The notes under the pieces are model-generated. The model was given only the letters and a program-made list of their open reading frames with translations, was not told the DNA's origin and made no database searches. Source: Streptomyces sp. NBC_01549 (GTDB lineage Bacteria; Actinomycetota; Actinomycetes; Streptomycetales; Streptomycetaceae). Taken from it: a DNA stretch of 64,000 bases. Shown here piece after piece: positions 44,842-53,811 of the stretch. The DNA is taken from positions 6,779,001 to 6,843,000 of the forward strand of contig NZ_JAPEPW010000001.1 of assembly GCF_026339955.1 (NCBI RefSeq), written 5' to 3'. The first letter of the stretch is position 1, and each line of letters starts with the position of its first letter. Both the position numbers and the translations under genes were made by a program.

Positions 44842-45606
44842 TCACCGCGGGAGGTGCGGGAACAGCGCCGTGAACGGTTCCGCCGAGGCCGTGATCCCCC
44901 GGCTGTAGGGTGCGTCGAAGTCCCAGATCAGGAAGAGCAGGAACGCGATCAGGGCGGAGAAGAGCCCGGCGAGGATCAGTTCCCGCTTGGTGCGCCGGAT
45001 CTGCAGCGCGAACACCATCCCGATGGTGACGACGGCGCCGGTGATCAGCCCGAACCACACCACGCCCGGCATGGTCGCGTCCGTCGAGTCGGCGCGGGCG
45101 TTGCGTGCCGCGTCGGCCACGGTCACCTGGTCGACCATCGGCTGGTAGGCCTGAGCCTCGAAGTCCGACTTCGGCCGGTAGTCGCTGACGTCCTGGCGGA
45201 CGACCTCGAAGAGCTGTCCGCCCTTGGCGGTGACATGGCCCTGGTCGGCCATGGTCTTCCACTCGCTTTTGACGACGTAACCGACGTACGCGTCGACATC
45301 GCCGCGGATGCGGTCGCGCACGTCCGGCGGGTAGACCCGGACGCGCTCCGAGATCTCGTGCAGGGCCTGGGCCTCCGCCTGCACATGGTCCTGGGCGGCG
45401 CTGCGGGCCTCCCAGACACCGGCGATGGCCAGTCCCAGGACGATGGCGTAGACCACGCCGATCATCATGGTCATGTATTCGATCACGTCCGGGGTCTCGG
45501 ACGGATCCTCGTCATCGGGGGCCCTGCGGGTACGTACGAGTGACACGACGAGGACGACGACGCACGCCGCCGCCATCGCGAGGACGAGAACAAGCCATTC
45601 CGACAA
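44842..45606 (-). CDS. DUF4239 (bestrophin-like) membrane protein
   Basis: This 254-residue protein has two N-terminal helices (about 1-25 and 45-70), a long soluble helical part with R-V-Y-P-P-D-V-R-D, and two C-terminal helices (about 185-230). This layout and the M-T-M-M-I-G-V-V-Y-A-I-V-L-G motif match DUF4239, a family distantly related to bestrophin channels. Its role is unknown. It follows the proline-rich gene on the minus strand with a 15-base gap, so the two are likely co-transcribed. Confidence 0.85.
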   Translation of the reverse strand: MSEWLVLVLAMAAACVVVLVVSLVRTRRAPDDEDPSETPDVIEYMTMMIGVVYAIVLGLAIAGVWEARSAAQDHVQAEAQALHEISERVRVYPPDVRDRIRGDVDAYVGYVVKSEWKTMADQGHVTAKGGQLFEVVRQDVSDYRPKSDFEAQAYQPMVDQVTVADAARNARADSTDATMPGVVWFGLITGAVVTIGMVFALQIRRTKRELILAGLFSALIAFLLFLIWDFDAPYSRGITASAEPFTALFPHLPR

Positions 45607-45621
45607 GGATGCCTCCAGGGG

Positions 45622-46209
45622 TCAGCGTGGACGCAGCGCCGCGACGGCGAGCAACGCGGGCACGGTGACGAGCAGGGTGAGCGAGACCAGGGACGGTCCG
45701 CTGCGGGGCGAGTGCTTGCGCGTCGGGGCGCGGTAGGCCGGATAACTCACCGGGGTCGCCGACGGTTTGGGCCGCGCCTTGGGCGTGGGCGTGGGTGAGG
45801 GCGTCGGCGTGGGCCTTGGCTTCGGTGCCGGCGGGGGCGCCGGCCTCGGCGGTGGCGCCACGACGGGGGGCCGCGGGGTCGGCGAGGCGGGCGGAGGCGG
45901 TGGCGGGGGAGTCGGGGGCGGGGGCTTCGGCCTGGTCCTGGGCGGGGGCGCCGGGGGTGGTGGGGGCGGTGGCTTCGGAGTTGGTGGGGACGTGGGCGAG
46001 GGCGGCGGCGGGCTGATGGTGCAGAGGCCGTCGCCGGCCACCGCCACCGCGTCCGTGCCGTCCGGGCCGATCGAGGCGTACGCGCAGGAGTCGGCGACCG
46101 CCGCCGAGGCCGGCGCGCCGCCGATGATCCAGGTCAGCGTCAGCAGCGCCAACACCCGTATGACGAGGGCGGACCGGGTCCGCTGTGGTCCATGCACGAC
46201 GGAGATCAT
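45622..46209 (-). CDS. Secreted proline-rich protein with C-terminal anchor
   Basis: This 195-residue protein starts at the ATG at 46209 with a signal peptide cleaved near A-S-A-A. A short domain with two cysteines (S-C-A-Y, L-C-T-I) precedes about 90 residues of proline-rich sequence (P-P-P-P-x-P, then K-P-R-P-T-P-T-P), a K-H-S-P-R-S-G-P spacer and a C-terminal hydrophobic helix ending R-P-R. It looks like a wall-spanning stalk protein. The frame is open upstream to 46449 but those residues show no signal. Confidence 0.75.
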   Translation of the reverse strand: MISVVHGPQRTRSALVIRVLALLTLTWIIGGAPASAAVADSCAYASIGPDGTDAVAVAGDGLCTISPPPPSPTSPPTPKPPPPPPPAPPPRTRPKPPPPTPPPPPPPASPTPRPPVVAPPPRPAPPPAPKPRPTPTPSPTPTPKARPKPSATPVSYPAYRAPTRKHSPRSGPSLVSLTLLVTVPALLAVAALRPR

Positions 46210-46524
46210 GGGGCGTATCGCGCCCACGCACGCCGGAGCGACGGGTATTGCCCCCGAACGAAGGACATGCGGCGCGGAGTGGTTTGACGTCCCCGGGGGG
46301 ACACGGTCACCGAGGTGCGCACAGGTGTCCGAGAAACGCGGTCTCGAGGCCACCGTCCGAGTGGCGCCACACGGCGTGGAGTCGGCGTGGCGTGGGCGCG
46401 TCACAGCGTCCGGAAAGTTTTTTGTGCGCCCGTTGAACACATCCGCCACTCCCGCCCGTACCTAGGGCCATGCGCGGCGCAGCAGGGCGCTGCAACCCTT
46501 AATGCGAACAGTGGGAGTTACCCA
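46210..46524. other. Divergent intergenic region, 315 bases, no gene seen
   Basis: The region separates the proline-rich gene (minus) and the lipoprotein gene (plus). It contains a GGAAAG at 46412-46417 and a TTGAAC at 46433-46438, either of which could be a -35 element for the lipoprotein, but no matching -10 is convincing. GGGAG at 46513-46517 is the ribosome binding site of the lipoprotein gene. Confidence 0.4.
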
Positions 46525-47472
46525 ATGAAGACCTCCTGGCGGAGCGCCTCACTCGTAGCGACAGCTGCGGCCGTGCTGGCGCTCACGACGGCGTGCGGTC
46601 AGGAATCGGGCACCCAGTCGACGGGGAGCCAGAACGTGGGCGCCGCCGCGGCTGCCAACGGTTACGGTCAGGCCACCAGCAGCAGCACCACTTCTCCCAA
46701 CGGCTACGGCGCCGACCAGCAGAGCGCCGCCCCCAAGGCGGAATCCGCAGGTCAGCTGGCCGTCGCGGAGAGCACGACGCTCGGCAAGGTGCTGACCGAC
46801 AGCGCCGGGTTCACCCTGTACCGCTTCGAAAAGGACACCGCCGAGCCGCCCAAGTCGAACTGCGACGGCGACTGCGCGACCGCTTGGCCGCCCGTTCCCG
46901 CCGACGGTGCCGTGGCCGCCACCGGTGTGGACAAGGCCCTGCTCGGCGAGGTCACCCGCTCGGACGGCACCAAGCAGCTGACGATCGGCGGCTGGCCGAT
47001 GTACCGGTACGCCAAGGACACCAAGGCCGGTGACACCAACGGCCAGGGCGTCGGCGGCACTTGGTACGCCTCCGCCCCCGATGGCAAGAAGGCGACCCTG
47101 GCCTCCCTGCCGGGCCTGTCGACCCGCAACGACCCCAAGCTCGGCGAGATCGTCGTCGACAAGAACGGCAGGACGGTCTACCGCTTCCTGAAGGACCAGG
47201 CCTGGCCCGTTCCGAAGTCCGCCTGCACCGGTGCCTGCCTGGAGAAGTGGCCCGTCGTGGCCCCGGTCTCCGCCAATGACACCAAGGGCGTGCAGAAGAA
47301 GGGCCTGATGGGCTTCACCCGCCCGGACGGCGCCAAGCAGATGACCGTCAACTGCTGGCCCATTTACACCTTCTCCGGTGACAAGGCCGCCGGGGACACC
47401 AACGGTCAGGGCGTGGGCGGCACGTGGTACGCCGTCGCCCCCGACGGAAAGCCGGTCGGCGCGCCGAAGTAG
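46525..47472 (+). CDS. Lipoprotein with four Yx(FWY)xxD secreted repeats (SCO0930 family)
   Basis: This 315-residue protein has a lipoprotein signal with lipobox T-T-A-C, a Ser/Asn/Gly-rich linker with two N-G-Y-G blocks, and two tandem copies of a module built from the secreted-repeat family. Four Y-x-(F/Y)-x-x-D motifs are visible: L-Y-R-F-E-K-D, M-Y-R-Y-A-K-D, V-Y-R-F-L-K-D and I-Y-T-F-S-G-D. Each module has a C-x-G-x-C pair and ends with the same N-G-Q-G-V-G-G-T-W-Y. Orthologues sit in this position in S. coelicolor (from memory, SCO0930). The function is unclear; C-x-G-x-C suggests redox or metal binding. A hairpin follows. Confidence 0.88.
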   Translation: MKTSWRSASLVATAAAVLALTTACGQESGTQSTGSQNVGAAAAANGYGQATSSSTTSPNGYGADQQSAAPKAESAGQLAVAESTTLGKVLTDSAGFTLYRFEKDTAEPPKSNCDGDCATAWPPVPADGAVAATGVDKALLGEVTRSDGTKQLTIGGWPMYRYAKDTKAGDTNGQGVGGTWYASAPDGKKATLASLPGLSTRNDPKLGEIVVDKNGRTVYRFLKDQAWPVPKSACTGACLEKWPVVAPVSANDTKGVQKKGLMGFTRPDGAKQMTVNCWPIYTFSGDKAAGDTNGQGVGGTWYAVAPDGKPVGAPK

Positions 47473-47964
47473 AGGATCACCTCCCCAGGGTTGATCGACC
47501 TCGCCCGGAACAACGGATCGCGGAAGGGAGGTGGATCAGGACTGGCGAGTGTGCCGGACGAACGGAACAACGCGTACGACCTGGGTCCGCCCCCTCCGCA
47601 CCGCACGGAGGGGGCGGGCCGCTTGGCGTTCTGGGACCGCGCGCCGCGCGCGGATCACCGCGCGGTTCACTCGCCGTGGGAAGGCCCGTGAGTTTTCCAC
47701 ACCGGGGATACCCGACACCCCCGATACCGTCGCGACGCTTCGTAACCCCCGCGAACTTTTTGGAATGCTTCGCATCGATTTCGCGGTGACAGCGGACGGC
47801 GTGTTCGACTGACCTGCACCGGGTGCCAATTCGGCACATGCCCGAGGCAGTGACGGTGAACGGACGGTCAATTTCCGTTTTGACTCGCTCCTTTGGCGGG
47901 CGATCAGTAGCCTCAGCTCGAACACCGGATCGCCTACGTCGTCGACTACGCCTTGGAGAGATAG
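47473..47964. other. 492-base intergenic region
   Basis: Apart from the terminator hairpin at 47587-47617 I see no gene here. The last 150 bases have a lower G+C content (for example TCAATTTCCGTTTTGAC near 47868) and probably hold the promoter of the methyltransferase-rmdA operon, with GGAGAG just before the ATG at 47965. Confidence 0.5.
47587..47617 (+). terminator. Hairpin terminator downstream of the lipoprotein gene
   Basis: A perfect 12-bp stem (CCGCCCCCTCCG and its complement) with a 7-base loop lies about 115 bases after the lipoprotein stop. Confidence 0.75.
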
Positions 47965-48777
47965 ATGGAGCGTCCCGCCTGGGCCCCCCGCAGCATTGAC
48001 ATCTCGGTGCCGAGCGTGTCCCGTATCTATGACTACTACCTGGGTGGTTCGCACAACTTCGAGGTCGACCGGGAAGCCGCGCGCAAGGCGATGGAGTTCA
48101 TGCCGGGACTGCCCAAGATCATGCAGGCGAACAGGGCGTTCATGCGCCGTGCCGTGCGTTTCGCGGCCGACGAGGGGATCGACCAGTTCCTCGACATCGG
48201 ATCCGGCATCCCGACCTTCGGCAACGTCCACGAGATCGCCCAGACGGCCAGGCCCGGCGCGCACGTCGTGTACGTGGACCACGACCCGGTGGCCGTCGCG
48301 CACAGCGAGGCCGTCCTGCGGGACAACGAGGACGCGGACGTGGTCGCGGCCGATCTGCTCAAGCCCCAGGAGATCCTGGCGACCGCCCAGGTGCAGCGGT
48401 TGATCGACCTGAACCGTCCGGTGGCCCTCCTCCTCGTTGCCATACTGCACTTCGTGGAGGACGCGGACGACCCGTACGGTGCGGTGGCCGAGCTGCGCGA
48501 CGCGCTGGCGCCGGGCAGCCTGCTCGTGCTCACGCATGCCTCGTACGAGGGAATCCCGCTTCCGGCGGAGCGGGCCGAGGGCGCGGTCGACGTGTACAAG
48601 GACATCCGCAACCCGCTGATCATGCGCTCGCGCGAGGAGATCGCGCGGTTCTTCGAGGGGTACGACATGGTGGAACCCGGTCTGGTGCCGATGCCGAGCT
48701 GGCGGCCCGACACGGCACCCGAGGACGAGGATCCTTATTCCTTCTCGGGGTTCGCCGGCGTGGGGCGCACGGCGTGA
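47965..48777 (+). CDS. SAM-dependent methyltransferase (DUF574 family)
   Basis: This 270-residue protein belongs to the actinomycete S-adenosylmethionine methyltransferase family once called DUF574. It has the diagnostic R-I-Y-D-Y-Y-L-G-G-x-H-N-F at residues 20-32, the SAM-binding F-L-D-I-G-S-G-I-P-T and the acidic V-Y-V-D-H-D-P. Substrates of the family are unknown. It overlaps rmdA by 4 bases and so is translationally coupled to a cyclic di-GMP enzyme, an arrangement shared with S. coelicolor from memory. Confidence 0.93.
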   Translation: MERPAWAPRSIDISVPSVSRIYDYYLGGSHNFEVDREAARKAMEFMPGLPKIMQANRAFMRRAVRFAADEGIDQFLDIGSGIPTFGNVHEIAQTARPGAHVVYVDHDPVAVAHSEAVLRDNEDADVVAADLLKPQEILATAQVQRLIDLNRPVALLLVAILHFVEDADDPYGAVAELRDALAPGSLLVLTHASYEGIPLPAERAEGAVDVYKDIRNPLIMRSREEIARFFEGYDMVEPGLVPMPSWRPDTAPEDEDPYSFSGFAGVGRTA

Positions 48778-50909
48778 CCGGCGAGCCGGACGGACCGGAG
48801 GACAGACTGCGCAGGTTCGCGACGATCTGGAGCCGGGCGGTCTTCCCGGTGACCTCCACGTCGCTGACCCGGCCGGAGCTGGAGCAGCAACTCCTGCCAC
48901 TCGCACGGCGGTTGAGCGACACGTTGAAGGCGAGGAGCTTCGACGCGACCGAGGGCCAGGCGGTCGGTGCCGCACTCGTCGCCGCGCACTGCACCGACCC
49001 CGAGGCGCTCAGCCGCACCCTCGACTGCGTCGACGCCTATCTGGTGCTCTACTGCGGCGAGGACGGGCCCCAGGAGGCCCTGCGGACCCGCTCGGCGCGT
49101 CTGCAGCACGCCATGGCGGCGGGCTTCGCCGGGGCACTGCGGGAGCGGACGCTCGCCGAGCAGGAGGCCATCTCCCAGGCGACGTTGAACGCGCGCAGCG
49201 CGGTGGCCGAGGCACTGCACGCGAGCGAGGCCCGGTTCCGCGCGGTCTTCGAGGGCGCGGCCATAGGAATCGGCATCGCCGACCTCGAAGGCAACATACT
49301 GCAGGTCAATGGAGCCCTGCTGCGTATGTTCGGCGGTTGCGAGCAGGTCGTGCGCGGCCGCAAGGTACCCGAGTGGACACATCCCGAGGACGCTCCCCAA
49401 ATCCGGCGCCTGTACAAGGAGTTGGTACACGGCGAGCGCGAGCACTACCACGTCGAAAAAGCCTTCTACCGGCCCGACGGCACCGCCCTGTGGACCAACC
49501 TGACGGTGTCGCTGCTGCGCGACGCGGACGGCCAGCCGCAGTACCAGCTCGCCCTCATGGAGGACACCACCGAGCGGCGGCTGCTCAATCTGCGGCTGCG
49601 TTACGAGGCCACCCACGACGCGCTCACCGGCCTGCCCAACCGGACCCTCTTCTTCGAACGCCTGGAGAAGGCACTGTCCGCGGGCAAGGACCAGCGTTTC
49701 GGTCTGTGCTACCTCGACCTCGACGGCTTCAAGACCATCAACGACAGCCTCGGGCACGCGGCCGGCGACCGGCTGCTCGTCGAGGTCGCCGACCGGCTGC
49801 AGTCCTGCGCGACCGCCCCCGGCGAGATGGTCGCCCGGCTCGGCGGCGACGAGTTCGTGGCCCTCACCACCGGGCCCGACACCGAGCGCGAGGTGGACGC
49901 GCTCGCCGACCGCATCATGAACGCCCTCGTCACTCCGGTGCGCATCGACGGCCGGGAACTGACGGTCCGCGGCAGCATCGGCATCGTCGAGGGCCCGGCG
50001 GGCGAGCGCGGCCCGGCGGAGGTGCTGCGCAGCGCCGACATCACGATGTACCGCGCCAAGTCCGCGGGCGGCAACCGCTTCGAGCTCGCCGACCCGGAGG
50101 CCGACGCCCGCGCCATCACCCGGCACGGGCTCACCACCGCCCTCCCGGCGGCACTCGACCGGGGCGAGTTCTTCATCGAGTACCAGCCGCTCGTGCACCT
50201 CGGCGACGGCAGTGTGCACGGCGCGGAGGCGCTGGTGCGCTGGCTGCATCCGCAGCACGGCGTCCTCGGGCCCGACCGGTTCATCCCGCTCGCCGAGCAC
50301 ACCGGGCTGATCGTGCCGCTCGGCCGCTGGGTCCTGGAGCAGTCGGTCCGCCAGGCCCGCCAATGGCAGGAACGACACGCTGACGCGGGCCCGCTGCGGA
50401 TCAACGTCAACCTCTCGCCCTGCCAGCTGACCCACCCGGGCCTGGTCCAGGACACGGTCGACATCCTGGAGCGTGAAGGACTCGACGCCGACGTGCTCTG
50501 CCTGGAGGTCACCGAGTCCGCGCTGATCGGCGCCGACGACGACCTCCTGAAGCCGCTGCGACGTCTCGCCGAGATGGGCGTCGACATCGCCCTCGACGAC
50601 TTCGGCACCGGCTACTCCAACCTCGCGAACCTCCGCCGCCTGCCCGTGAGCATCCTCAAGCTGGACCGCTCCTTCACCCAGGGCATGCAGCAGTTCCCGG
50701 CGGACCCCGTCGACCTCAAGATCGTCGAGGGGATCGTTTCGCTCGCCCACAGCCTCGACCTCGCGGTCACGGTGGAAGGCGTCGAAACGGGCGCGCAGGC
50801 CGAGCAGTTGCGGATACTGGGCTGCGACACGGCCCAGGGCTGGTACTACGCCCGCCCGGGCCCACCGGAGCGGTTGCACGAGTTGGCGCTGGTGGACGCC
50901 ACCGGCTGA
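48774..50909 (+). CDS. rmdA: PAS-GGDEF-EAL cyclic di-GMP enzyme, RmdA type
   Basis: This 711-residue protein has a helical N-terminal region (1-140), a PAS domain (about 150-275), a GGDEF domain with intact G357-G-D-E-F361 and an EAL domain with E485-A-L487 plus the D-D-F-G-T-G-Y-S loop. Both catalytic motifs are intact, so synthesis and breakdown of cyclic di-GMP are both possible; RmdA of S. coelicolor acts as a phosphodiesterase affecting development. There is no membrane segment. The GTG start overlaps the methyltransferase stop. The gene name rests on domain order and neighbourhood. Confidence 0.9.
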   Translation: MTGEPDGPEDRLRRFATIWSRAVFPVTSTSLTRPELEQQLLPLARRLSDTLKARSFDATEGQAVGAALVAAHCTDPEALSRTLDCVDAYLVLYCGEDGPQEALRTRSARLQHAMAAGFAGALRERTLAEQEAISQATLNARSAVAEALHASEARFRAVFEGAAIGIGIADLEGNILQVNGALLRMFGGCEQVVRGRKVPEWTHPEDAPQIRRLYKELVHGEREHYHVEKAFYRPDGTALWTNLTVSLLRDADGQPQYQLALMEDTTERRLLNLRLRYEATHDALTGLPNRTLFFERLEKALSAGKDQRFGLCYLDLDGFKTINDSLGHAAGDRLLVEVADRLQSCATAPGEMVARLGGDEFVALTTGPDTEREVDALADRIMNALVTPVRIDGRELTVRGSIGIVEGPAGERGPAEVLRSADITMYRAKSAGGNRFELADPEADARAITRHGLTTALPAALDRGEFFIEYQPLVHLGDGSVHGAEALVRWLHPQHGVLGPDRFIPLAEHTGLIVPLGRWVLEQSVRQARQWQERHADAGPLRINVNLSPCQLTHPGLVQDTVDILEREGLDADVLCLEVTESALIGADDDLLKPLRRLAEMGVDIALDDFGTGYSNLANLRRLPVSILKLDRSFTQGMQQFPADPVDLKIVEGIVSLAHSLDLAVTVEGVETGAQAEQLRILGCDTAQGWYYARPGPPERLHELALVDATG

Positions 50910-50922
50910 TCGACCGGACGGG

Positions 50923-50954
50923 CCTGGGGGGTGATCCGAACGACACCCCCCAGG
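50923..50954 (+). terminator. Hairpin terminator after rmdA
   Basis: A perfect 11-bp stem (CCTGGGGGGTG and its complement) with a 10-base loop begins 14 bases after the rmdA stop. Confidence 0.8.
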
Positions 50955-51046
50955 GCCGGCGTGGTCTCCTGGAACGGAGAGCGCGCCGCCGTCCGTGGCC
51001 CCGTAGCGGGGGCGGCGTCGCGGAGGAATCGGGGGAGGAGTGGCGC

Positions 51047-51935
51047 ATGGCGGGCGAGCAGCCGATCGTGGGCCGGGAGGCGGAGTTCGTCGAGCTCTCC
51101 CGGCTGGCCGCGTCGCCCGACGGCCGGGCTCTGCTGCTGCGCGGCGAGGCGGGCGTCGGCAAGAGCGTCCTGCTGGACGCCGCCGCCGCGCACGCCACCG
51201 CGCTCGGGCACCGCGTCGTCCGCGCGGCCGGGGTGGAGGCCGAGACGCAGCTGCCGTTCGCGGGCCTGCACCAGCTGCTGTACCCGCTGCTCCCGGAGGC
51301 CGCCGACCTGGACCAGGTCACCCGGGGCGCCTTCGACACCGTGTTCGGGCGTACGACGGGCGAGGCGCCCTCCGTGATGGCCCTGGGCATCGCCGTGCTC
51401 GATCTGCTGGCGCTGGTCTCCGGAGACGTACCGCTGCTGGTGGTCGTCGACGACGCGCACTGGTTCGACCCGCAGAGCGCCGAGGTGGGCCGGTTCATCG
51501 CCCGCCGCCTGTCCGCGCACGCCGTGCGAATGGCCATCGGCGTACGGGAGGACATCCCTTCCGCGTGGGACGCGGCCGGACTGCCAGAGCTGGCCGTCCC
51601 CGCGCTGGCGGCCGGGGCGGCCGCGGCCCTCCTCGACGCGCACGCCCCGCACCTCCGGGAGGCCGTCCGCCGTCAGGTCCTCGACCAGGCACAAGGCAAC
51701 CCGCTCGCCCTGCTGGAACTGCCGCGCGCCCTCGACGAAGGCACCGCCCGCGGCGCGGAGCCGGGTGAACTGCCGCTCTCCCGGCGGCTGGAACAGCTCT
51801 ACGGCGACCGGTTTCCTCTCCCCGCGCACGGTCGGCGCGCATCTCTACCGGGTCTTCCCCAAGCTGGGCATCTCCTCGCGGGCGTCGCTGCGGGACGCGC
51901 TGGCGGAGGCGGGGCACTCCACCGAAGGTGGATGA
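51047..51935 (+). pseudogene. LuxR-family (LAL) regulator remnant with large internal deletion
   Basis: Residues 1 to about 255 are the N-terminal AAA ATPase of a large LuxR-type (LAL) regulator: I-V-G-R-E-A-E-F, Walker A G-E-A-G-V-G-K-S and Walker B L-L-V-V-V-D-D-A-H-W. At about 51810 the match stops. In a different frame, 51813-51935 encodes the last part of a LuxR helix-turn-helix (F-L-S-P-R-T-V-G-A-H-L-Y-R-V-F-P-K-L-G-I) ending at a TGA at 51933. The intervening part, around 600 residues in intact relatives, is missing and the two pieces are joined out of frame. An uninterrupted reading frame does run to 52003, but its last 60 residues are nonsense for this family. No functional regulator is expected. 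Confidence 0.85.
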
Positions 51936-52069
51936 GTCCCGACCCGCACGGACACCGCCCTACGTCGGTCACCACAGTCATTCGACCGATTCGGCGGGCA
52001 TGACTGCCGAAGGAGTCTGGACTCATCGCGCCGCCCCCGGGGCGGCCCCGAGAAGTCCAGGAGAAGGCC

Positions 52070-52894
52070 ATGTCCGACCCGCGCACCCCGCTCGTTCTCA
52101 TCCACGGCCTGTGGCTGCACGCCGGCTCGTGGCAGCCGTGGATCGACCTGGCCGAGGAGCACGGCTACGCGCCGCTGGCACCCGGCTGGCCCGGCGAGGC
52201 CGACACCGTCGCCGAGGCGCGGCGCCGCCCCGAGGCCGTCGCCGGGCTCGGCATCGACGACGTCACCGAGCACTACGCCGGGATCATCCGCTCCCTCGAC
52301 CGTCCGCCGGTGCTCATCGGACACTCCTTCGGCGGACTGATCGCGCAGAAACTGCTCGGTGCGGGCCTGGGCCGGGCCGCGGTGGCCATCGACCCGGCCC
52401 AGATCAAGGGCGTCAAGGCGCTGCCGCCGGCCCAGTTGCGAGCGGGCTTCCCCGTCCTGGGCAACCCCGCCAACCGGCGCCGCGCCGTTTCCCTGACCGC
52501 CGCGCAGTTCCGCTACGGCTTCGGCAACGCGCTGGAGGAGACCGAGTCCGACGACCTGTACGAACGCCTCACCATTCCCTCGCCGGGGCGGCCGCTGTTC
52601 GAAGCCGCGTTCGCCAACTTCGCGCGGCGCTCCCCGGCGGCCGTGGCCACCGGCAATGCGGACCGCGGGCGGCTCCTGCTGATCTCCGGCCAGGCCGACC
52701 ACACCGTTCCCGATGTCGTGACCCGCTCGGCATACAAGCTCTACGGAGACTCGTCGGCGGTCACCGAGCTCAAGCAGTTCCCCGACCGGGGCCACTCCCT
52801 GGTCGTCGACCACGGCTGGCGGACGGTGGCCGAGTACGTCCTGCGGTGGCTGTCCGAGCAGGGCATCCAGGGTCGGGACGCCTCACACGTCTGA
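52070..52894 (+). CDS. Alpha/beta hydrolase
   Basis: This 274-residue protein has the alpha/beta hydrolase fold: an oxyanion-type I-H-G-L-W at residues 11-15, the nucleophile S86 in G-H-S-F-G-G, the acidic region G-Q-A-D-H-T-V-P and the catalytic histidine in R-G-H-S-L. There is no signal peptide. Substrate is unknown. AGGAGAAGG precedes the ATG. It may be co-transcribed with the dehydrogenase at 53000 although 105 bases separate them. Confidence 0.88.
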   Translation: MSDPRTPLVLIHGLWLHAGSWQPWIDLAEEHGYAPLAPGWPGEADTVAEARRRPEAVAGLGIDDVTEHYAGIIRSLDRPPVLIGHSFGGLIAQKLLGAGLGRAAVAIDPAQIKGVKALPPAQLRAGFPVLGNPANRRRAVSLTAAQFRYGFGNALEETESDDLYERLTIPSPGRPLFEAAFANFARRSPAAVATGNADRGRLLLISGQADHTVPDVVTRSAYKLYGDSSAVTELKQFPDRGHSLVVDHGWRTVAEYVLRWLSEQGIQGRDASHV

Positions 52895-52940
52895 CCCCGG
52901 GCGCGCCTGGATCCGTGGCGCGCCTCATTTCACCGGTCGA

Positions 52941-52985
52941 AGTGATCAAAGTAATCAAAGCAGTCGAAGCAATCGAAGCAATCGA
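52941..52985 (+). repeat. 9-base tandem repeats upstream of the dehydrogenase start
   Basis: Five consecutive 9-base units (AGTGATCAA, AGTAATCAA, AGCAGTCGA and two copies of AGCAATCGA) end 14 bases before the ATG at 53000. The preceding ACCGGTCGA may be a diverged sixth. The stretch is AT-rich for this genome. Confidence 0.85.
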
Positions 52986-52999
52986 GGGAGCTGAGAAGG

Positions 53000-53779
53000 A
53001 TGAGCACGGAACTCCAGGGCAGGACCGCCGTCGTCACCGGCGCGAGCAAGGGCATCGGACTGGCCGTCGTCGAGGCGCTGGCCGGGGCGGGCGCGACGGT
53101 GATCGCCGGGTCGCGCACCACGACGCCGGGTCTCGACGCGCTGGTCAAGCAGGGCCATGTCACCTGGGTACCGGTGGACCTGGCCGAACCCGGTGCCGCC
53201 GAGCGCCTCGTGGCGGCGACGGACGGCCGGCTGGACATCCTGGTCAACAACGTCGGCGCGGCCCCCGCCCGTATGGACGGTTTCCTGTCGGTGACCGACG
53301 AGGACTGGCAGCGCACGGTCGATCTGAACCTCCTCACGGCCGTACGGGCCACCCGCGCCGCCCTGCCCTTGATGCTGAGCGCCGGGCAGGGCTCGGTCGT
53401 GACGGTCGCCTCGGTCAACGCCACCCTGCCCGACCCGATGGTGATCGACTACAGCGCGAGCAAGGCCGCCCTGGTCGCCTTCTCCAAGGCACTGTCCAAG
53501 GAGGTCGGGCCCAAGGGCATCCGGGTCAACACCGTCAGCCCGGGCCCCGTGGAGACCGAGCTGTGGCTCGGCGGCGACGGGGTGGCGGCCACGGTCTCCG
53601 CAGCCGCCGGGATCACCCCGGACGACGTGGTCGCCCAGGTGTCCGGCGCCACGGTCACCGGCCGCTTCTCCCAGCCGTCCGAGGTCGCCGACCTGGTTCT
53701 CCTCCTCGCCGGCGACCGCTCCCGCAACATCACCGGCAGCGACTTCGTCATCGACGGCGGCTTCATCCCGACCTGGTGA
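53000..53779 (+). CDS. Short-chain dehydrogenase/reductase
   Basis: This 259-residue Rossmann enzyme has T-G-A-S-K-G-I-G at residues 13-20, N-N-V-G, the catalytic Y-S-A-S-K, and a basic residue in the cofactor loop (G-S-R-T) that favours NADP(H). The C-terminus I-D-G-G-F-I-P-T-W is typical of the classical family. GAGAAGG precedes the ATG directly after the 9-base repeat array. Substrate unknown. It converges on the LysR gene. Confidence 0.9.
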   Translation: MSTELQGRTAVVTGASKGIGLAVVEALAGAGATVIAGSRTTTPGLDALVKQGHVTWVPVDLAEPGAAERLVAATDGRLDILVNNVGAAPARMDGFLSVTDEDWQRTVDLNLLTAVRATRAALPLMLSAGQGSVVTVASVNATLPDPMVIDYSASKAALVAFSKALSKEVGPKGIRVNTVSPGPVETELWLGGDGVAATVSAAAGITPDDVVAQVSGATVTGRFSQPSEVADLVLLLAGDRSRNITGSDFVIDGGFIPTW

Positions 53780-53811
53780 CGCACCCACCCGCCTCCGAAG
53801 CCCCGGCTCGG

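Noticed and set aside
51813..52003. C-terminal part of the LAL reading frame as a real domain
   Set aside because: It is a shifted reading of the LuxR helix-turn-helix; the proper frame ends at 51935.
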